Assembly (NCBI GenBank): GCA_029264305.1
Contig: JARICA010000022.1
Span: forward strand, 1-64,000
Reading direction: 5' to 3'
Origin: Faecalimonas sp.
Lineage (GTDB): Bacteria; Bacillota; Clostridia; Lachnospirales; Lachnospiraceae
DNA length: 64,000 nt
The notes beneath the pieces are model-generated. The model was given only the letters and a program-made list of their open reading frames with translations. It did not search any database and was not told the origin of the DNA. Both the position numbers and the translations under genes were made by a program. Position 1 is the stretch's first letter; the number at the start of each line of letters is the position of its first letter. Positions 34,692 through 43,766 of the stretch are shown here, piece by piece.

Positions 34692-35615
34692 TTAAAACAA
34701 CTTTTGTGGATACTTTCCTTGTTCTACAAGATTTTTAATTGACATTACTACAAACTCTTTATCTTCTTTATATGTCACTCCAAACCATTTATCATGTGAT
34801 TTCAATACTTTCACATCAATTTTTCCTTCTTGCAAAAGTCCTCCAATAATAGTAGGAAGTAGGTATTCTGCTTTCAAATCACTTTTTTCTGTATTTTCTA
34901 AAAAGTTCGCAAACCCTTCTTCCAATATACCAAAAAAGTCATGATGTAATCCCCACATATTCATTGAAACTGGAGAATACGCATCCACTGGAACAATTCC
35001 TTCTTCTGTCCGAATTCCAGCACCCTCTTCTGTTTTTTCAATATTTGATGTTTCAACAATATCTGTTAGCATCCCATTTTCATCCACTTGACAGATGCCA
35101 CGTGTAACACCACCATTTTCACTTAAAGTGTTCCCTAGCACAAAACCAATCATAGAAGCTTGCACTTTCTCGCTTCCTGTTTTCTCTTCTGTTAAGTACT
35201 GAAATGCTTCTTGATAGGCTTCCTTCCCATAATAATCATCTGCGTTGATAACCAAAAACGGTTCTTTCACTATTTCTTTACAGCACAAAATAGCTTGTCC
35301 TGTCCCCCATGGTTTTGTTCTATCTGCAAATTTTTCTTGAAATCTTTCAGGAATATCTTTAAGTTCTTGATAAGCATAGGCTACTTCTATTTCTTTTTCA
35401 ATTCTATTACCAATAACTTCTTTAAAATCTTTTTCTAAATCTTTGCGAATAACAAAAACAACTTTACTAAATCCAGCTTCTTTCGCATCATATATGGAAT
35501 AATCCATAATAATTTCCCCATTCGGTCCGATTGGTTCTAATTGTTTAATCCCTCCACCAAATCTACTTCCAATTCCTGCCGCCATAATAACTAATGTTGC
35601 TTTTTTCATCTTCAT
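34692..35615 (-). CDS. Sugar-phosphate nucleotidyltransferase-like protein
   Basis: About 307 aa. The NTP-transferase signature is MAAGIGSRFGGGIKQLEPIGPNGE, with the metal-binding ADD in LVINADDYYGKEA. It differs from RmlA (which has GGxGTRLxPxT followed by KQLLPVYDKPM) and belongs to a group usually annotated only as nucleotidyltransferase. It is coupled to rmlB (12-nt gap), so it may supply an activated sugar to the same polymer. ATG at 35615 or 35609 fits the AAAGGAAAGGG site; the longer frame to 35642 does not. Confidence 0.8.
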   Translation of the reverse strand: MKMKKATLVIMAAGIGSRFGGGIKQLEPIGPNGEIIMDYSIYDAKEAGFSKVVFVIRKDLEKDFKEVIGNRIEKEIEVAYAYQELKDIPERFQEKFADRTKPWGTGQAILCCKEIVKEPFLVINADDYYGKEAYQEAFQYLTEEKTGSEKVQASMIGFVLGNTLSENGGVTRGICQVDENGMLTDIVETSNIEKTEEGAGIRTEEGIVPVDAYSPVSMNMWGLHHDFFGILEEGFANFLENTEKSDLKAEYLLPTIIGGLLQEGKIDVKVLKSHDKWFGVTYKEDKEFVVMSIKNLVEQGKYPQKLF

Positions 35616-35671
35616 ACCCTTTCCTTTATTATCTAATATCATTTCTTATTATAGTTTTATCACAATTCAAA

Positions 35672-35705
35672 AGAGCATTCCACAGATTTCTCTATAAAAT
35701 GCTCT
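35672..35705 (-). terminator. Terminator of the cdaA-ybbR-HPr unit
   Basis: Stem AGAGCATT/AATGCTCT with an 18-nt loop, then TTTT on the minus strand, 14 nt past the HPr gene stop. Confidence 0.7.
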
Positions 35706-35719
35706 CCAAATTCTTCTAT

Positions 35720-35986
35720 CTAGTCTTCTAGTTCTTTTTCCACAAGGCGAGCCATTGCTTCCAATGCCTTTTCTTCATTTTTTCCTTCACAAATAATTTC
35801 AATTTCATCTCCTTGTTTAATGCAGGCAGCCAAAACACTCAATACACTTTTAGCACTTCCTGTTGTAGACCCTATATGAAATGTAATTCTGCATTCCTCA
35901 AACTCTGCTGCCTTCCTACAGAACATTCCAGCTGGTCTTAAATGTAAACCTGTTGGATTAATTATTTTCACTATTTTACTAACCAT
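35720..35986 (-). CDS. HPr-family phosphocarrier protein
   Basis: 88 aa, the normal HPr size. The phosphorylated His is in NPTGLHLRPAG (Leu replaces the more common Ala after His) and the regulatory Ser region is SAKSVLSVLAACIKQGDEIEI (Ser46 equivalent present), so both PTS and HPr-kinase phosphorylation could occur. ATG 35986 has AAAGG 8 nt upstream. It is the last gene after cdaA and ybbR. No ptsI is nearby. It could be the PTS HPr or a Crh/NPr-like regulator that links carbon state to c-di-AMP synthesis; the sequence does not decide. Confidence 0.9.
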   Translation of the reverse strand: MVSKIVKIINPTGLHLRPAGMFCRKAAEFEECRITFHIGSTTGSAKSVLSVLAACIKQGDEIEIICEGKNEEKALEAMARLVEKELED

Positions 35987-36011
35987 TCGTTTCACCTTTC
36001 TTTTGGAGTAA

Positions 36012-37274
36012 CTATTCTTGTTGCCCTGTAAGAACCACCGAAACCGTTACATTCCCAACAAGTGTACATCCCAATGGCAATTCTGCTTGTAACGGAACGG
36101 TTATTGTTCCAGCTGTTGTATATTTTTGTAAATCTACAAACACTTTTGGTGCTTCCGTCAATTTTTCTAACGCAGCTCTTGAACCTTTGACCTGAATTTC
36201 TATATTTTCTACCGTTCCTATATTCGCCTTCAAACCAGCTAATGCATTTTCTAAAATAATATTATTTGCCGGAATACTAAACGCTTTTGTTCCATATTTT
36301 TCAACTGAAATTGTAACGATAATCGTTCCTACTGTATCATCAACTAATTGTAATTTTTTTGGTAAATACTTACTCACATCTACCTTGACTTCTGTTGTCT
36401 CGGAAAGATTATTCATTTTCAATGCTTGTGCTGGAATATCAATTGCATCTAACTTTTTAATAACATCTTCTTCCCCAGCTATAAGAATCTTCTTCGGCTC
36501 ATAAAAAATATTGCCAAGAGTATATCCTGAAGCTGTACTTATAGAAGACATATCAAATCGCAATGGAACTTCCTTCGTCTTTAATATTTGAACATCAACT
36601 TTTACGCCCTCTTTTCCTAAATTATTATCGAAAAGAGCTTGGTCTATCACTTTTTCATTTTCATCGTATAAAATCAATTCTGCATTTACTTGTCCGCTAG
36701 AAGAAATTCCAGACACATCTGCTTTTGCCACAACTTTCTTCACGCGATTAATCTGCGACTCTCCACCAGCCAATGTAATAAATTCAGGATTTGCCATCAC
36801 ACTTCCAATAACATTCCCATCTCTTGGTGTTCCAATTGTAGTCACACTAACAGGAAATTTTTTCGTCGTACTTGCTTCTATTTCAATATTAAGATTTTTA
36901 GGAGTTGTATAAGCATCTTGATACTCTCCTTCAAATCCGACAATTTTTACTTCTGTAGGCAATGTTGCCTCGGTCAAAGAATTTGTAACTCTATCTTTAA
37001 TATCGGCCGTTACAATGATATCGGAAGATTTTATACGCGAAAGCACTTTACGTCTTGCACTCACCGTTACTGAAACTGTATCCCTATCATCCACAATAGT
37101 GTATGTGCTAGATTTAGATGTAAAAATTTCTTCATGCAATACTTTTACCGGAATATTTCTAAATGTAACTTCTCCGATTGGATCATCAATATTAACAACC
37201 AAAAGCCATAATACAATCGCAAAAAGAAGTGACAAAACCTTCAGACCGAAATTATTTTTCAATCTTTCTTTCAT
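36012..37274 (-). CDS. cdaR: YbbR-domain protein, CdaA regulator CdaR
   Basis: About 420 aa. One N-terminal membrane helix (FGLKVLSLLFAIVLWLLVV) and about four extracellular YbbR repeats, each ending in a V-rich strand such as LPTEVKIVGFEG or QLVDDTVGTIIVTI. In Firmicutes CdaR binds and controls the diadenylate cyclase encoded just upstream. ATG 37274 has GGAAGGG and overlaps the end of cdaA by 23 nt, so the pair is coupled. Confidence 0.9.
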   Translation of the reverse strand: MKERLKNNFGLKVLSLLFAIVLWLLVVNIDDPIGEVTFRNIPVKVLHEEIFTSKSSTYTIVDDRDTVSVTVSARRKVLSRIKSSDIIVTADIKDRVTNSLTEATLPTEVKIVGFEGEYQDAYTTPKNLNIEIEASTTKKFPVSVTTIGTPRDGNVIGSVMANPEFITLAGGESQINRVKKVVAKADVSGISSSGQVNAELILYDENEKVIDQALFDNNLGKEGVKVDVQILKTKEVPLRFDMSSISTASGYTLGNIFYEPKKILIAGEEDVIKKLDAIDIPAQALKMNNLSETTEVKVDVSKYLPKKLQLVDDTVGTIIVTISVEKYGTKAFSIPANNIILENALAGLKANIGTVENIEIQVKGSRAALEKLTEAPKVFVDLQKYTTAGTITVPLQAELPLGCTLVGNVTVSVVLTGQQE

Positions 37275-38136
37275 CTTTTTCCCTTCCTTTCCACAATCTA
37301 GCCAAACCTCGTTTTTTCTCTTCAACCGATTTTCTACTAATTTGATTTAATTTTTCTCTAAGTTGTCTTTCATTTACATGGCGTACTATTCTTCCCCCTT
37401 GTGCATACGATACCGCTCCCGTTTCCTCAGAAACAACAATAATCAACGAATCACTCACTTCGCTCATTCCTACGGCTGCTCGATGTCTCGTTCCCAAATC
37501 TTTGCTTAAATTACGGTTGTCTGAAAGTGGCAAATAGCAAGTTGCTGCCACAATTCTATCTCCTCTTATAATAATCGCACCATCATGGAGTGGGGTGTTG
37601 TGTTCAAAAATATTAATCAAAAGCTGACTAGAAATAACGCTGTCCAAACGTATACCTGTTCGCTCATATTCTGTCAATTGAATCGCATTTTCCACAACAA
37701 TTAATGCACCTGTTTTCACCTTAGCCATTTCAAATGTTGCCGTTACAATTCCTTCTACTGTTTCCTTACTGAACTTTTCTTTTTCTTTCGATTTATCAAA
37801 CGGAACAACTGCACTCAATAAATTTCTCTCCCCTAATTTTTCAAGCGCTCTTCTAAGTTCTGGCTGAAAGACCACAACCATAACCGTTGCTAAAACTCCT
37901 ATGGAATTTTTCACAAGCCACAATATTGTGTTCATCTGAAATATTGCAGCGACAGAAATGAATACGGCAAGCACAAGCAAACCTTTTAACAACATCCACG
38001 CCTTTGTATTTTTAATCCAAAGAGCTATTTCATACACGATAAAAGCAATAATAATCATTTCAACAATATCGGTTATCGTTATATGTGGTACATAGGCAAA
38101 ATATTCATTGACTAACTGTGCTATCCATTCTTTCAT
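37252..38136 (-). CDS. cdaA: Diadenylate cyclase CdaA
   Basis: 294 aa. Three N-terminal membrane helices, then the DAC domain with the two catalytic motifs DGA (PLHDGAIIIRGD) and RHR (LGTRHRAAVGMSE). It makes the second messenger c-di-AMP from two ATP at the membrane, controlling turgor, K+ uptake and wall homeostasis. It is flanked by two unknown membrane proteins upstream and cdaR downstream. The glmM gene common in other species is not adjacent. Confidence 0.95.
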   Translation of the reverse strand: MKEWIAQLVNEYFAYVPHITITDIVEMIIIAFIVYEIALWIKNTKAWMLLKGLLVLAVFISVAAIFQMNTILWLVKNSIGVLATVMVVVFQPELRRALEKLGERNLLSAVVPFDKSKEKEKFSKETVEGIVTATFEMAKVKTGALIVVENAIQLTEYERTGIRLDSVISSQLLINIFEHNTPLHDGAIIIRGDRIVAATCYLPLSDNRNLSKDLGTRHRAAVGMSEVSDSLIIVVSEETGAVSYAQGGRIVRHVNERQLREKLNQISRKSVEEKKRGLARLWKGREKDERKIEK

Positions 38137-38180
38137 CTCGTCACCTCCCCTTTGTAATCTTTTTCATAGTTGCCGGAATT

Positions 38181-39209
38181 TTATTTTTTCATCAATTCCT
38201 GCTCAATAATCTTATCTATATCTGCTTCTCCAGTTAACTGCAATCTTCCTGTCGCACCTTTATTTTCCGTCATATCTGTTTCTTGACGTCTATTAATTCT
38301 CTTCACTTGTTTTTCTGGCACAGAAACAGAAACTTTCGGCAATGCTTTTACATAATAATAGTATTCATCATCTTCAAACTGTAAATACTCTGTTCTCGCA
38401 TAATCTACTGAAAACAGCATTAATTCCAAAATAAAACCAATCACTACAGATACTACACTTCCTACAATCAATGTACCATACTGCACATCTGTATCCACTG
38501 TAACGCCTGCAATTACCATTGTAATAATGTACGCAACTGTTCCAGAAATAATAGCAATTTCCCAAGCACGATTGATTGATTTTCTACGTATTGCATACAC
38601 AATGAGAAAACATATTACTATTGCAATTATCACCGACCAAAGTTCCTTATTTTGAAAAATTTGTTTTGCAAACGTTCCTATAGCCGACATCATTCCACCT
38701 TCATTGGTTCCTGTAATGGTTGTAGAAAAAGTCTTTGCAAATTTAATCATAAAATAAACTATTGTTCCACAAATAACAGGCACAATATAAATCGGTGTTC
38801 CAGCTAATCCATAAGCAATCGGTATAAGCATTGGAACCTTAAACGCAAACGCAATTGGTGTTAATAATAAAATAATTGCTTTCTTCGGGGTGAATCGAAA
38901 ATAAAAAATAAACATTAATATAATAATTCCTGCAACAATCATTGCAATTCCCTCAGACAAAGCAAACATATGCGCAAGCATAAGTCCTGCTGCAGCAATC
39001 ACTGTAACAATCATTGGAAGAAACGCACACGCAACTGCCATTACAATAGAAACAATCGGCTTTGCCAACTTTTCCATAAAACCAATATTGCCGCTAATTG
39101 ACAAGAAACATATCAGTGCCAAAACAAACCTAATTACTTTATCTATGTATGTTGAATATTCAGCGTACAGTAATTGTAGTTTTTCCTTCCACTCCAATAA
39201 TCTACTCAT
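38181..39209 (-). CDS. Polytopic membrane protein of unknown function upstream of cdaA
   Basis: 342 aa with about nine hydrophobic segments over residues 25-285, then an acidic-to-basic cytoplasmic tail with EFEDDEYYYY-like acidic/aromatic and NRRQE stretches. I recognise no named transporter family. It is one nucleotide after a 131-aa membrane protein and 44 nt before cdaA, and by memory this pair is common beside cdaA in Lachnospiraceae. A role as a partner or regulator of c-di-AMP synthesis is an inference from position. Confidence 0.6.
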   Translation of the reverse strand: MSRLLEWKEKLQLLYAEYSTYIDKVIRFVLALICFLSISGNIGFMEKLAKPIVSIVMAVACAFLPMIVTVIAAAGLMLAHMFALSEGIAMIVAGIIILMFIFYFRFTPKKAIILLLTPIAFAFKVPMLIPIAYGLAGTPIYIVPVICGTIVYFMIKFAKTFSTTITGTNEGGMMSAIGTFAKQIFQNKELWSVIIAIVICFLIVYAIRRKSINRAWEIAIISGTVAYIITMVIAGVTVDTDVQYGTLIVGSVVSVVIGFILELMLFSVDYARTEYLQFEDDEYYYYVKALPKVSVSVPEKQVKRINRRQETDMTENKGATGRLQLTGEADIDKIIEQELMKK

Positions 39210-39605
39210 CTATCTTATCTCCTTTTCATACATCTTGGACAATTGAAGTAATTCGCGGTTGAATTTCTTCACACGTTTTCTTGCATCCACATGTTTTTTT
39301 CTATAAAAATTACGTGCTACAATGATTGATATAACAACTATTGCAATGTATCCAGCAAGCACGACACCTCCCAGTATCAAAAATCGAAACAAACTAGGAT
39401 TCGTAAAAATCTCATCTAAAAAGACTAGAAGAAGGGCTCCCGTAATCATCGCGTATCCTATCGTTGTCCATATAACTGTAATCCATGTATATAGACTTAT
39501 ATAATCTTTCTGATAATATCCGCTTATTTTAAAATCCCTCTCTCCGTCTCTCGCTTCATACATTGCCATCTGAGTCATGAGTTTCACTCGCTTTTCATTT
39601 AACAT
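39210..39605 (-). CDS. Small membrane protein of unknown function
   Basis: 131 aa with two or three hydrophobic segments (LYTWITVIWTTIGYAMITGALLLVF and FLILGGVVLAGYIAIVVISIIVA) and a charged C-terminal helix (KRVKKFNRELLQLSKMYEKEI). It overlaps the next membrane protein's start region (adjacent stop and start), so the two are likely coexpressed and may form a complex. No family recognised. Confidence 0.6.
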   Translation of the reverse strand: MLNEKRVKLMTQMAMYEARDGERDFKISGYYQKDYISLYTWITVIWTTIGYAMITGALLLVFLDEIFTNPSLFRFLILGGVVLAGYIAIVVISIIVARNFYRKKHVDARKRVKKFNRELLQLSKMYEKEIR

Positions 39606-39662
39606 TCCATCACCTCAATACTCTTTTTCTTTCTATGGCATTATGGTTTAGTATAGCATTAA

Positions 39663-40358
39663 TCATAATCCTTGTCCAATACTTATAGTTAGGAAGTACG
39701 TTTTTTCCACACCCGCCTTTTTTAATTCATTACTCATTGCGTGAATTGTACTACCTGTTGTATATATATCATCGATAATGAGTACTCGTTTCTCTTTAAT
39801 ATTTTCCGTTACTTCAAAAGCATCTTTCAGATTTTTCTTGCGCTCTTTTCTTGTAAACTCTTTCTGCGGTACTGTATTTATTTTTCTCTTAACCATCATT
39901 GTATTTACTGGAATACCTACACGTACACCAATTTCCTTTGCTAAAATCTCCGCTTGATTATATCCTCGTTTTTTCTGTTTTTTTCTATGCAACGGAACTG
40001 GAACAATAACCTCTATTTTCCATAAACGAATTAACGCACCAAACTTTTTCACCATTTCTTTGGCATAAACTTCTCCATACACTCTTCTATTTTTATACTT
40101 GAAACTATAAATCGAGTTGCTTACTGGAACTTTATGTAACCACAAACTTCTTCCTTGTTCATAACACAATTCTTCTTTATCACAATCATAACAAAATTCC
40201 GCTTCCTCTCGCCGAATTGGTTTTCCACATTTCTTGCATCTCGGTTCTTCGATTACTTCAACTTTTTTTCTGCATTCCTCACATATCCCGCTTTCACAAA
40301 TTTTTCCACAGAAAATGCATACAGATGGATATAACCATTCCAGTAATTTTTTTATCAT
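39663..40358 (-). CDS. ComF-family phosphoribosyltransferase-like protein
   Basis: 231 aa. Four CxxC pairs in the N-terminal 60 residues (CIFCG, CEEC, CKKCG, CYDC) form zinc knuckles. The type I PRTase motif VLIIDDIYTTGST lies near residue 190. The family is linked to DNA uptake (ComFC) in transforming bacteria and to nucleotide-binding roles elsewhere. It is 20 nt after recD2, so a DNA-repair or recombination link is plausible. Confidence 0.88.
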   Translation of the reverse strand: MIKKLLEWLYPSVCIFCGKICESGICEECRKKVEVIEEPRCKKCGKPIRREEAEFCYDCDKEELCYEQGRSLWLHKVPVSNSIYSFKYKNRRVYGEVYAKEMVKKFGALIRLWKIEVIVPVPLHRKKQKKRGYNQAEILAKEIGVRVGIPVNTMMVKRKINTVPQKEFTRKERKKNLKDAFEVTENIKEKRVLIIDDIYTTGSTIHAMSNELKKAGVEKTYFLTISIGQGL

Positions 40359-40378
40359 TTTTTCTATCGACTCTACTA

Positions 40379-42592
40379 CTACATAAACTCTTGAATACGT
40401 TCTGCTAAACTCGTATGCCTATTTTGCTCATTCGTATTTTCTATCATTCCATAAAATGTGCTGTCACTTCCCACTAACGTAACACATTTTTTTGCCCTTG
40501 TAACCGCAGTATAAAGCAAATTTCGATGATATAACTGTCTCGGTCCTTGCAGAAGTGGAATAATTACTGCTGGGTATTCGCTTCCTTGAGATTTATGGAT
40601 CGTGATAGCATATGCCAACTCTAGTTCGTCCAATAACTGAAATGAATAGGTTACTTTCCTTTTTTCATCATATTCCACTTCTAATGTTTCGTTATATGTA
40701 TTAATCTCTGTAATAATTCCCATATCTCCATTAAACACACCAACACCTTTATCCACAACAAGACCAAATTTTGTAGAAATTTCCCACTCTAGTTGATAAT
40801 TATTTTTGATTTGCATCACTTTATCCCCTTCGCGAAAAAGTTTTTCCCCATATTCTTTCTCAGCCTTTTTCCGATCGGGTGGATTCATATATTGTTGCAA
40901 AATTTTATTAAGTCGTTCTACACCCAAAAGACCTTTTTTCATTGGAGTTAACACTTGTATGTCATAAGGTTGGGCATCTACATATTTTGGCATCTTTTTT
41001 TGCAATAAAGTGATTATCACACTAATAATTGCATTGGCATCTTGACGTTTTAGAAAAAAGAAGTCGCGACTTTTATTGTTCAGTACAACTTTTTCTCCTC
41101 TATTGATTTTATGTGCATTCATAACAATATCACTTTCTGTTGCCTGCCTAAAAATTTTAGTTAAACGCACAACCGGAAAACACCCTGACAATATCATGTC
41201 TTTCAAAACATTTCCCGCTCCCACTGATTGTAATTGATTTCCATCTCCTACAAAAATAATTCTTGTACCAACAGTAACTGCACAAAGAAGTGCATACATC
41301 AATGTCAAATCCACCATAGAAACTTCATCAATAATAATCACATCTGTTTCTAACGGATTTTCCTCATTTCTTCCAAATCCTACCCTTTTTTCACTATCCT
41401 CTGGATTTCCATTCACTTCCAATAGACGGTGAATCGTTTGAGCTTCATATCCTGTTGCTTCTGTCATTCTCTTCGCTGCTCTCCCTGTCGGAGCTGCTAA
41501 CGTAATGTCTAGTCCTTCACTTTCAAAGTAGTGAATCATCGCATTAATTGTTGTCGTTTTCCCCGTTCCAGGTCCTCCAGTCACAATTAAAATCCCATGC
41601 TTTGTCGCCTCAATAACAGCTTTCCTTTGCATTTCATCTAAAATCATTCCTGTATTATCCTCGATTTTATGCAAACGTCTTTCCACCATACTCTCCGAAA
41701 TTTCTTCGTGAATATTTAAATCATGCAACATTTTAGCTGTATTCAATTCCATATAATAATAACTTGACGGATATACACGAATACTTCCTTCTTTTTCCTT
41801 TAAAACAACTTTCTTTTCTATAGATAAATCCATTAGATATTTTTCTATGTCTTCTATATCTACTTCTAAAATTTCTCCAGATTTTTTCAACAATTCTTCT
41901 TTCGGAAGATAAACATGCCCATCTGACACACTTTGAATTAATGCATAAAAAATTCCACTACGAATTCGAAAATCTGAATCTGTATGAATTCCTATCCGTA
42001 AAGCAATCTCATCTGCTGTCTTAAAGCCTATTCCTTGTATATCATCTGCCAATTGATATGGATTTTCTTCTAAAACTCGATATACGCTATCTTTATATTT
42101 TTTATAAATTTTTGCTGCAAGCACAGTCGAAATCCCATATTTTTGCAAATAAATCATGGCATTTCTTATATCCTTTTTTCCTTCCACTTGCTCTGCAATT
42201 TCTCTTGCTTTTCTTTCGCTGATTCCTTTTATTTCTGCTAATCTTTCTGGTTCTTCCTCAATAATGCGAATTGTATCTCCCTTAAATCTTCTCACAATTC
42301 GTCCCGCCAAAGCACTTCCTAATCCTTTTATAGCACCTGAACCAAGATATCTTTCAATAGAAAATAAATCTTCAGGTTCTTTTGCCTTATGTGAAAGAAC
42401 TTGTAACTGTACACCATATACTTTATGGGTTACATATTCCCCACTTAATTCTAACATTTCTCCTTCACTAATATAATGAAAATTCCCAACACAAGTTAAA
42501 TCCCCATCTTCTGCATTAAATTGAAAAACCGTATAGCCGTTATCCTCGTTGCGAAAAACAATATGTTCCACATACCCTGTAACAACTTCCAC
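40379..42592 (-). CDS. recD2: RecD2-type SF1B DNA helicase
   Basis: 737 aa. N-terminal OB-like domain, helix-hairpin-helix motifs (GLGSALAGRIV, GIGFKTADEIA), then SF1 helicase motifs: Walker A GGPGTGKTT near residue 340, IIDEVSMVD (II), QLQSVGAG (III) and a C-terminal SH3 region with TIHKSQGSE. RecD2 unwinds DNA 5'-3' without RecBC and acts in repair and fork restart. The length is normal for the family. The start has a good AGGAG site. Confidence 0.95.
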   Translation of the reverse strand: MEVVTGYVEHIVFRNEDNGYTVFQFNAEDGDLTCVGNFHYISEGEMLELSGEYVTHKVYGVQLQVLSHKAKEPEDLFSIERYLGSGAIKGLGSALAGRIVRRFKGDTIRIIEEEPERLAEIKGISERKAREIAEQVEGKKDIRNAMIYLQKYGISTVLAAKIYKKYKDSVYRVLEENPYQLADDIQGIGFKTADEIALRIGIHTDSDFRIRSGIFYALIQSVSDGHVYLPKEELLKKSGEILEVDIEDIEKYLMDLSIEKKVVLKEKEGSIRVYPSSYYYMELNTAKMLHDLNIHEEISESMVERRLHKIEDNTGMILDEMQRKAVIEATKHGILIVTGGPGTGKTTTINAMIHYFESEGLDITLAAPTGRAAKRMTEATGYEAQTIHRLLEVNGNPEDSEKRVGFGRNEENPLETDVIIIDEVSMVDLTLMYALLCAVTVGTRIIFVGDGNQLQSVGAGNVLKDMILSGCFPVVRLTKIFRQATESDIVMNAHKINRGEKVVLNNKSRDFFFLKRQDANAIISVIITLLQKKMPKYVDAQPYDIQVLTPMKKGLLGVERLNKILQQYMNPPDRKKAEKEYGEKLFREGDKVMQIKNNYQLEWEISTKFGLVVDKGVGVFNGDMGIITEINTYNETLEVEYDEKRKVTYSFQLLDELELAYAITIHKSQGSEYPAVIIPLLQGPRQLYHRNLLYTAVTRAKKCVTLVGSDSTFYGMIENTNEQNRHTSLAERIQEFM

Positions 42593-42620
42593 TTTGTAGT
42601 TCCTCCTTTTCTACCCCACC

Positions 42621-42646
42621 AAAAAAGCGAGGGATGAATCCCTCGC
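42621..42646 (-). terminator. Terminator of mreB
   Basis: Perfect 9-bp stem GCGAGGGAT/ATCCCTCGC with a 2-nt loop, followed by six T on the minus strand, 9 nt past the mreB stop. recD2 begins just beyond. Confidence 0.9.
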
Positions 42647-42655
42647 CCTCTCTAT

Positions 42656-43645
42656 TTACGCATCTTTTTTGCCACTCATAAATTCAACGAACTGTCCTGT
42701 TCCAATAGCAACTACTTTCATTGGATCTTCAGCCGTCATCGTATTAATTCCTGTTCTTTCTTCAATAAGCTCTTCCAAGCCTCGAAGCATTGAACCACCA
42801 CCAGTAAGAACAATACCTCTATCTAAAATATCTGCTGACAACTCAGGTGGAGTTCTCTCGAGCACACCAATAACAGCTTCTACAATCTGTCCTGTTGTTT
42901 CACGAAGAGCTTCCTCTGTTTCTGACGATGTAACTGTTACTGTCTTTGGAAGTCCTGTCACAAGATTACGTCCTCTTACTTCCATTGTCTCATCTTCTAC
43001 CAATGGATAAGTTGTTCCGATTTTGATTTTGATATCTTCTGCTGTACGTTCTCCAATCAAAAGATTATGCTTTTTACGCATATAACGAACGATTGCTTCA
43101 TCAAAATCATCTCCAGCTATTTTAATTGATGTATTTACAACTGTACCTCCAAGAGAAATAACTGCAATATCTGCAGTACCTCCTCCTACGTCTACAATCA
43201 TATTTCCACATGGTTTTGCAATATCAATTCCGGCTCCAATTGCTGCTGCTACTGGTTCTTCAATCAAATGTACTTCTCTTGCTCCTGCTGCAAAAGTTGC
43301 CTCTTCTACTGCTTTCTTTTCTACTTCTGTTACTCCACTTGGAACGCAGATACTAATACGTGGTTTTTTAAATGTACGTTTTCCCATAGCCTTCTGAACG
43401 AAGTATTTAATCATTTTCTCTGTAACTGTATAATCAGAAATAACCCCTTTTCTAAGTGGTCTTACCGCAACAATGTTCCCAGGAGTTCTTCCAAGCATTA
43501 ATCGTGCTTCCTCTCCAATTGCCTTGATTACATTTGTATCTCTATCAAATGCCACTACAGATGGTTCTTTCAAAACTACACCTTTTCCTTTTACATACAC
43601 GAGAATACTCGCGGTTCCCAAATCGATACCGATATCTATTGACAT
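42656..43645 (-). CDS. mreB: MreB/Mbl actin-like cell-shape protein
   Basis: 329 aa. GIDLGTASILVYVKGKGVVLKEPSVVA at the N-terminus, DVGGGTADIAVISLGG and TGGGSMLRGLEE are the phosphate and adenosine motifs of the actin fold. It polymerises along the membrane and guides wall synthesis. No mreC or mreD follow, so this looks like a stand-alone Mbl-type copy. It ends at a strong terminator and begins about 120 bp from uvrA, the interval that holds its promoter region (a TATAAT near 43730 with a weak -35). Confidence 0.95.
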   Translation of the reverse strand: MSIDIGIDLGTASILVYVKGKGVVLKEPSVVAFDRDTNVIKAIGEEARLMLGRTPGNIVAVRPLRKGVISDYTVTEKMIKYFVQKAMGKRTFKKPRISICVPSGVTEVEKKAVEEATFAAGAREVHLIEEPVAAAIGAGIDIAKPCGNMIVDVGGGTADIAVISLGGTVVNTSIKIAGDDFDEAIVRYMRKKHNLLIGERTAEDIKIKIGTTYPLVEDETMEVRGRNLVTGLPKTVTVTSSETEEALRETTGQIVEAVIGVLERTPPELSADILDRGIVLTGGGSMLRGLEELIEERTGINTMTAEDPMKVVAIGTGQFVEFMSGKKDA

Positions 43646-43766
43646 CTAAATTCTCCTTTCCAAAACTCATCTATTCTTACATCATTTGTACTTGTTGACA
43701 CTAATCATCACATATATCCCTTATTATAATCAAAATTGTAATAAATGGAAAGACTTTTTTTTATTT

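Noticed and set aside
35648-35653. TATAAT as promoter for the nucleotidyltransferase-rmlB unit
   Set aside because: No acceptable -35 at 16-18 bp and it abuts the HPr terminator; possible but not supported enough to list.
43646-43766. Riboswitch or leader RNA before mreB
   Set aside because: No structured element beyond a TATAAT with a weak -35 was seen.
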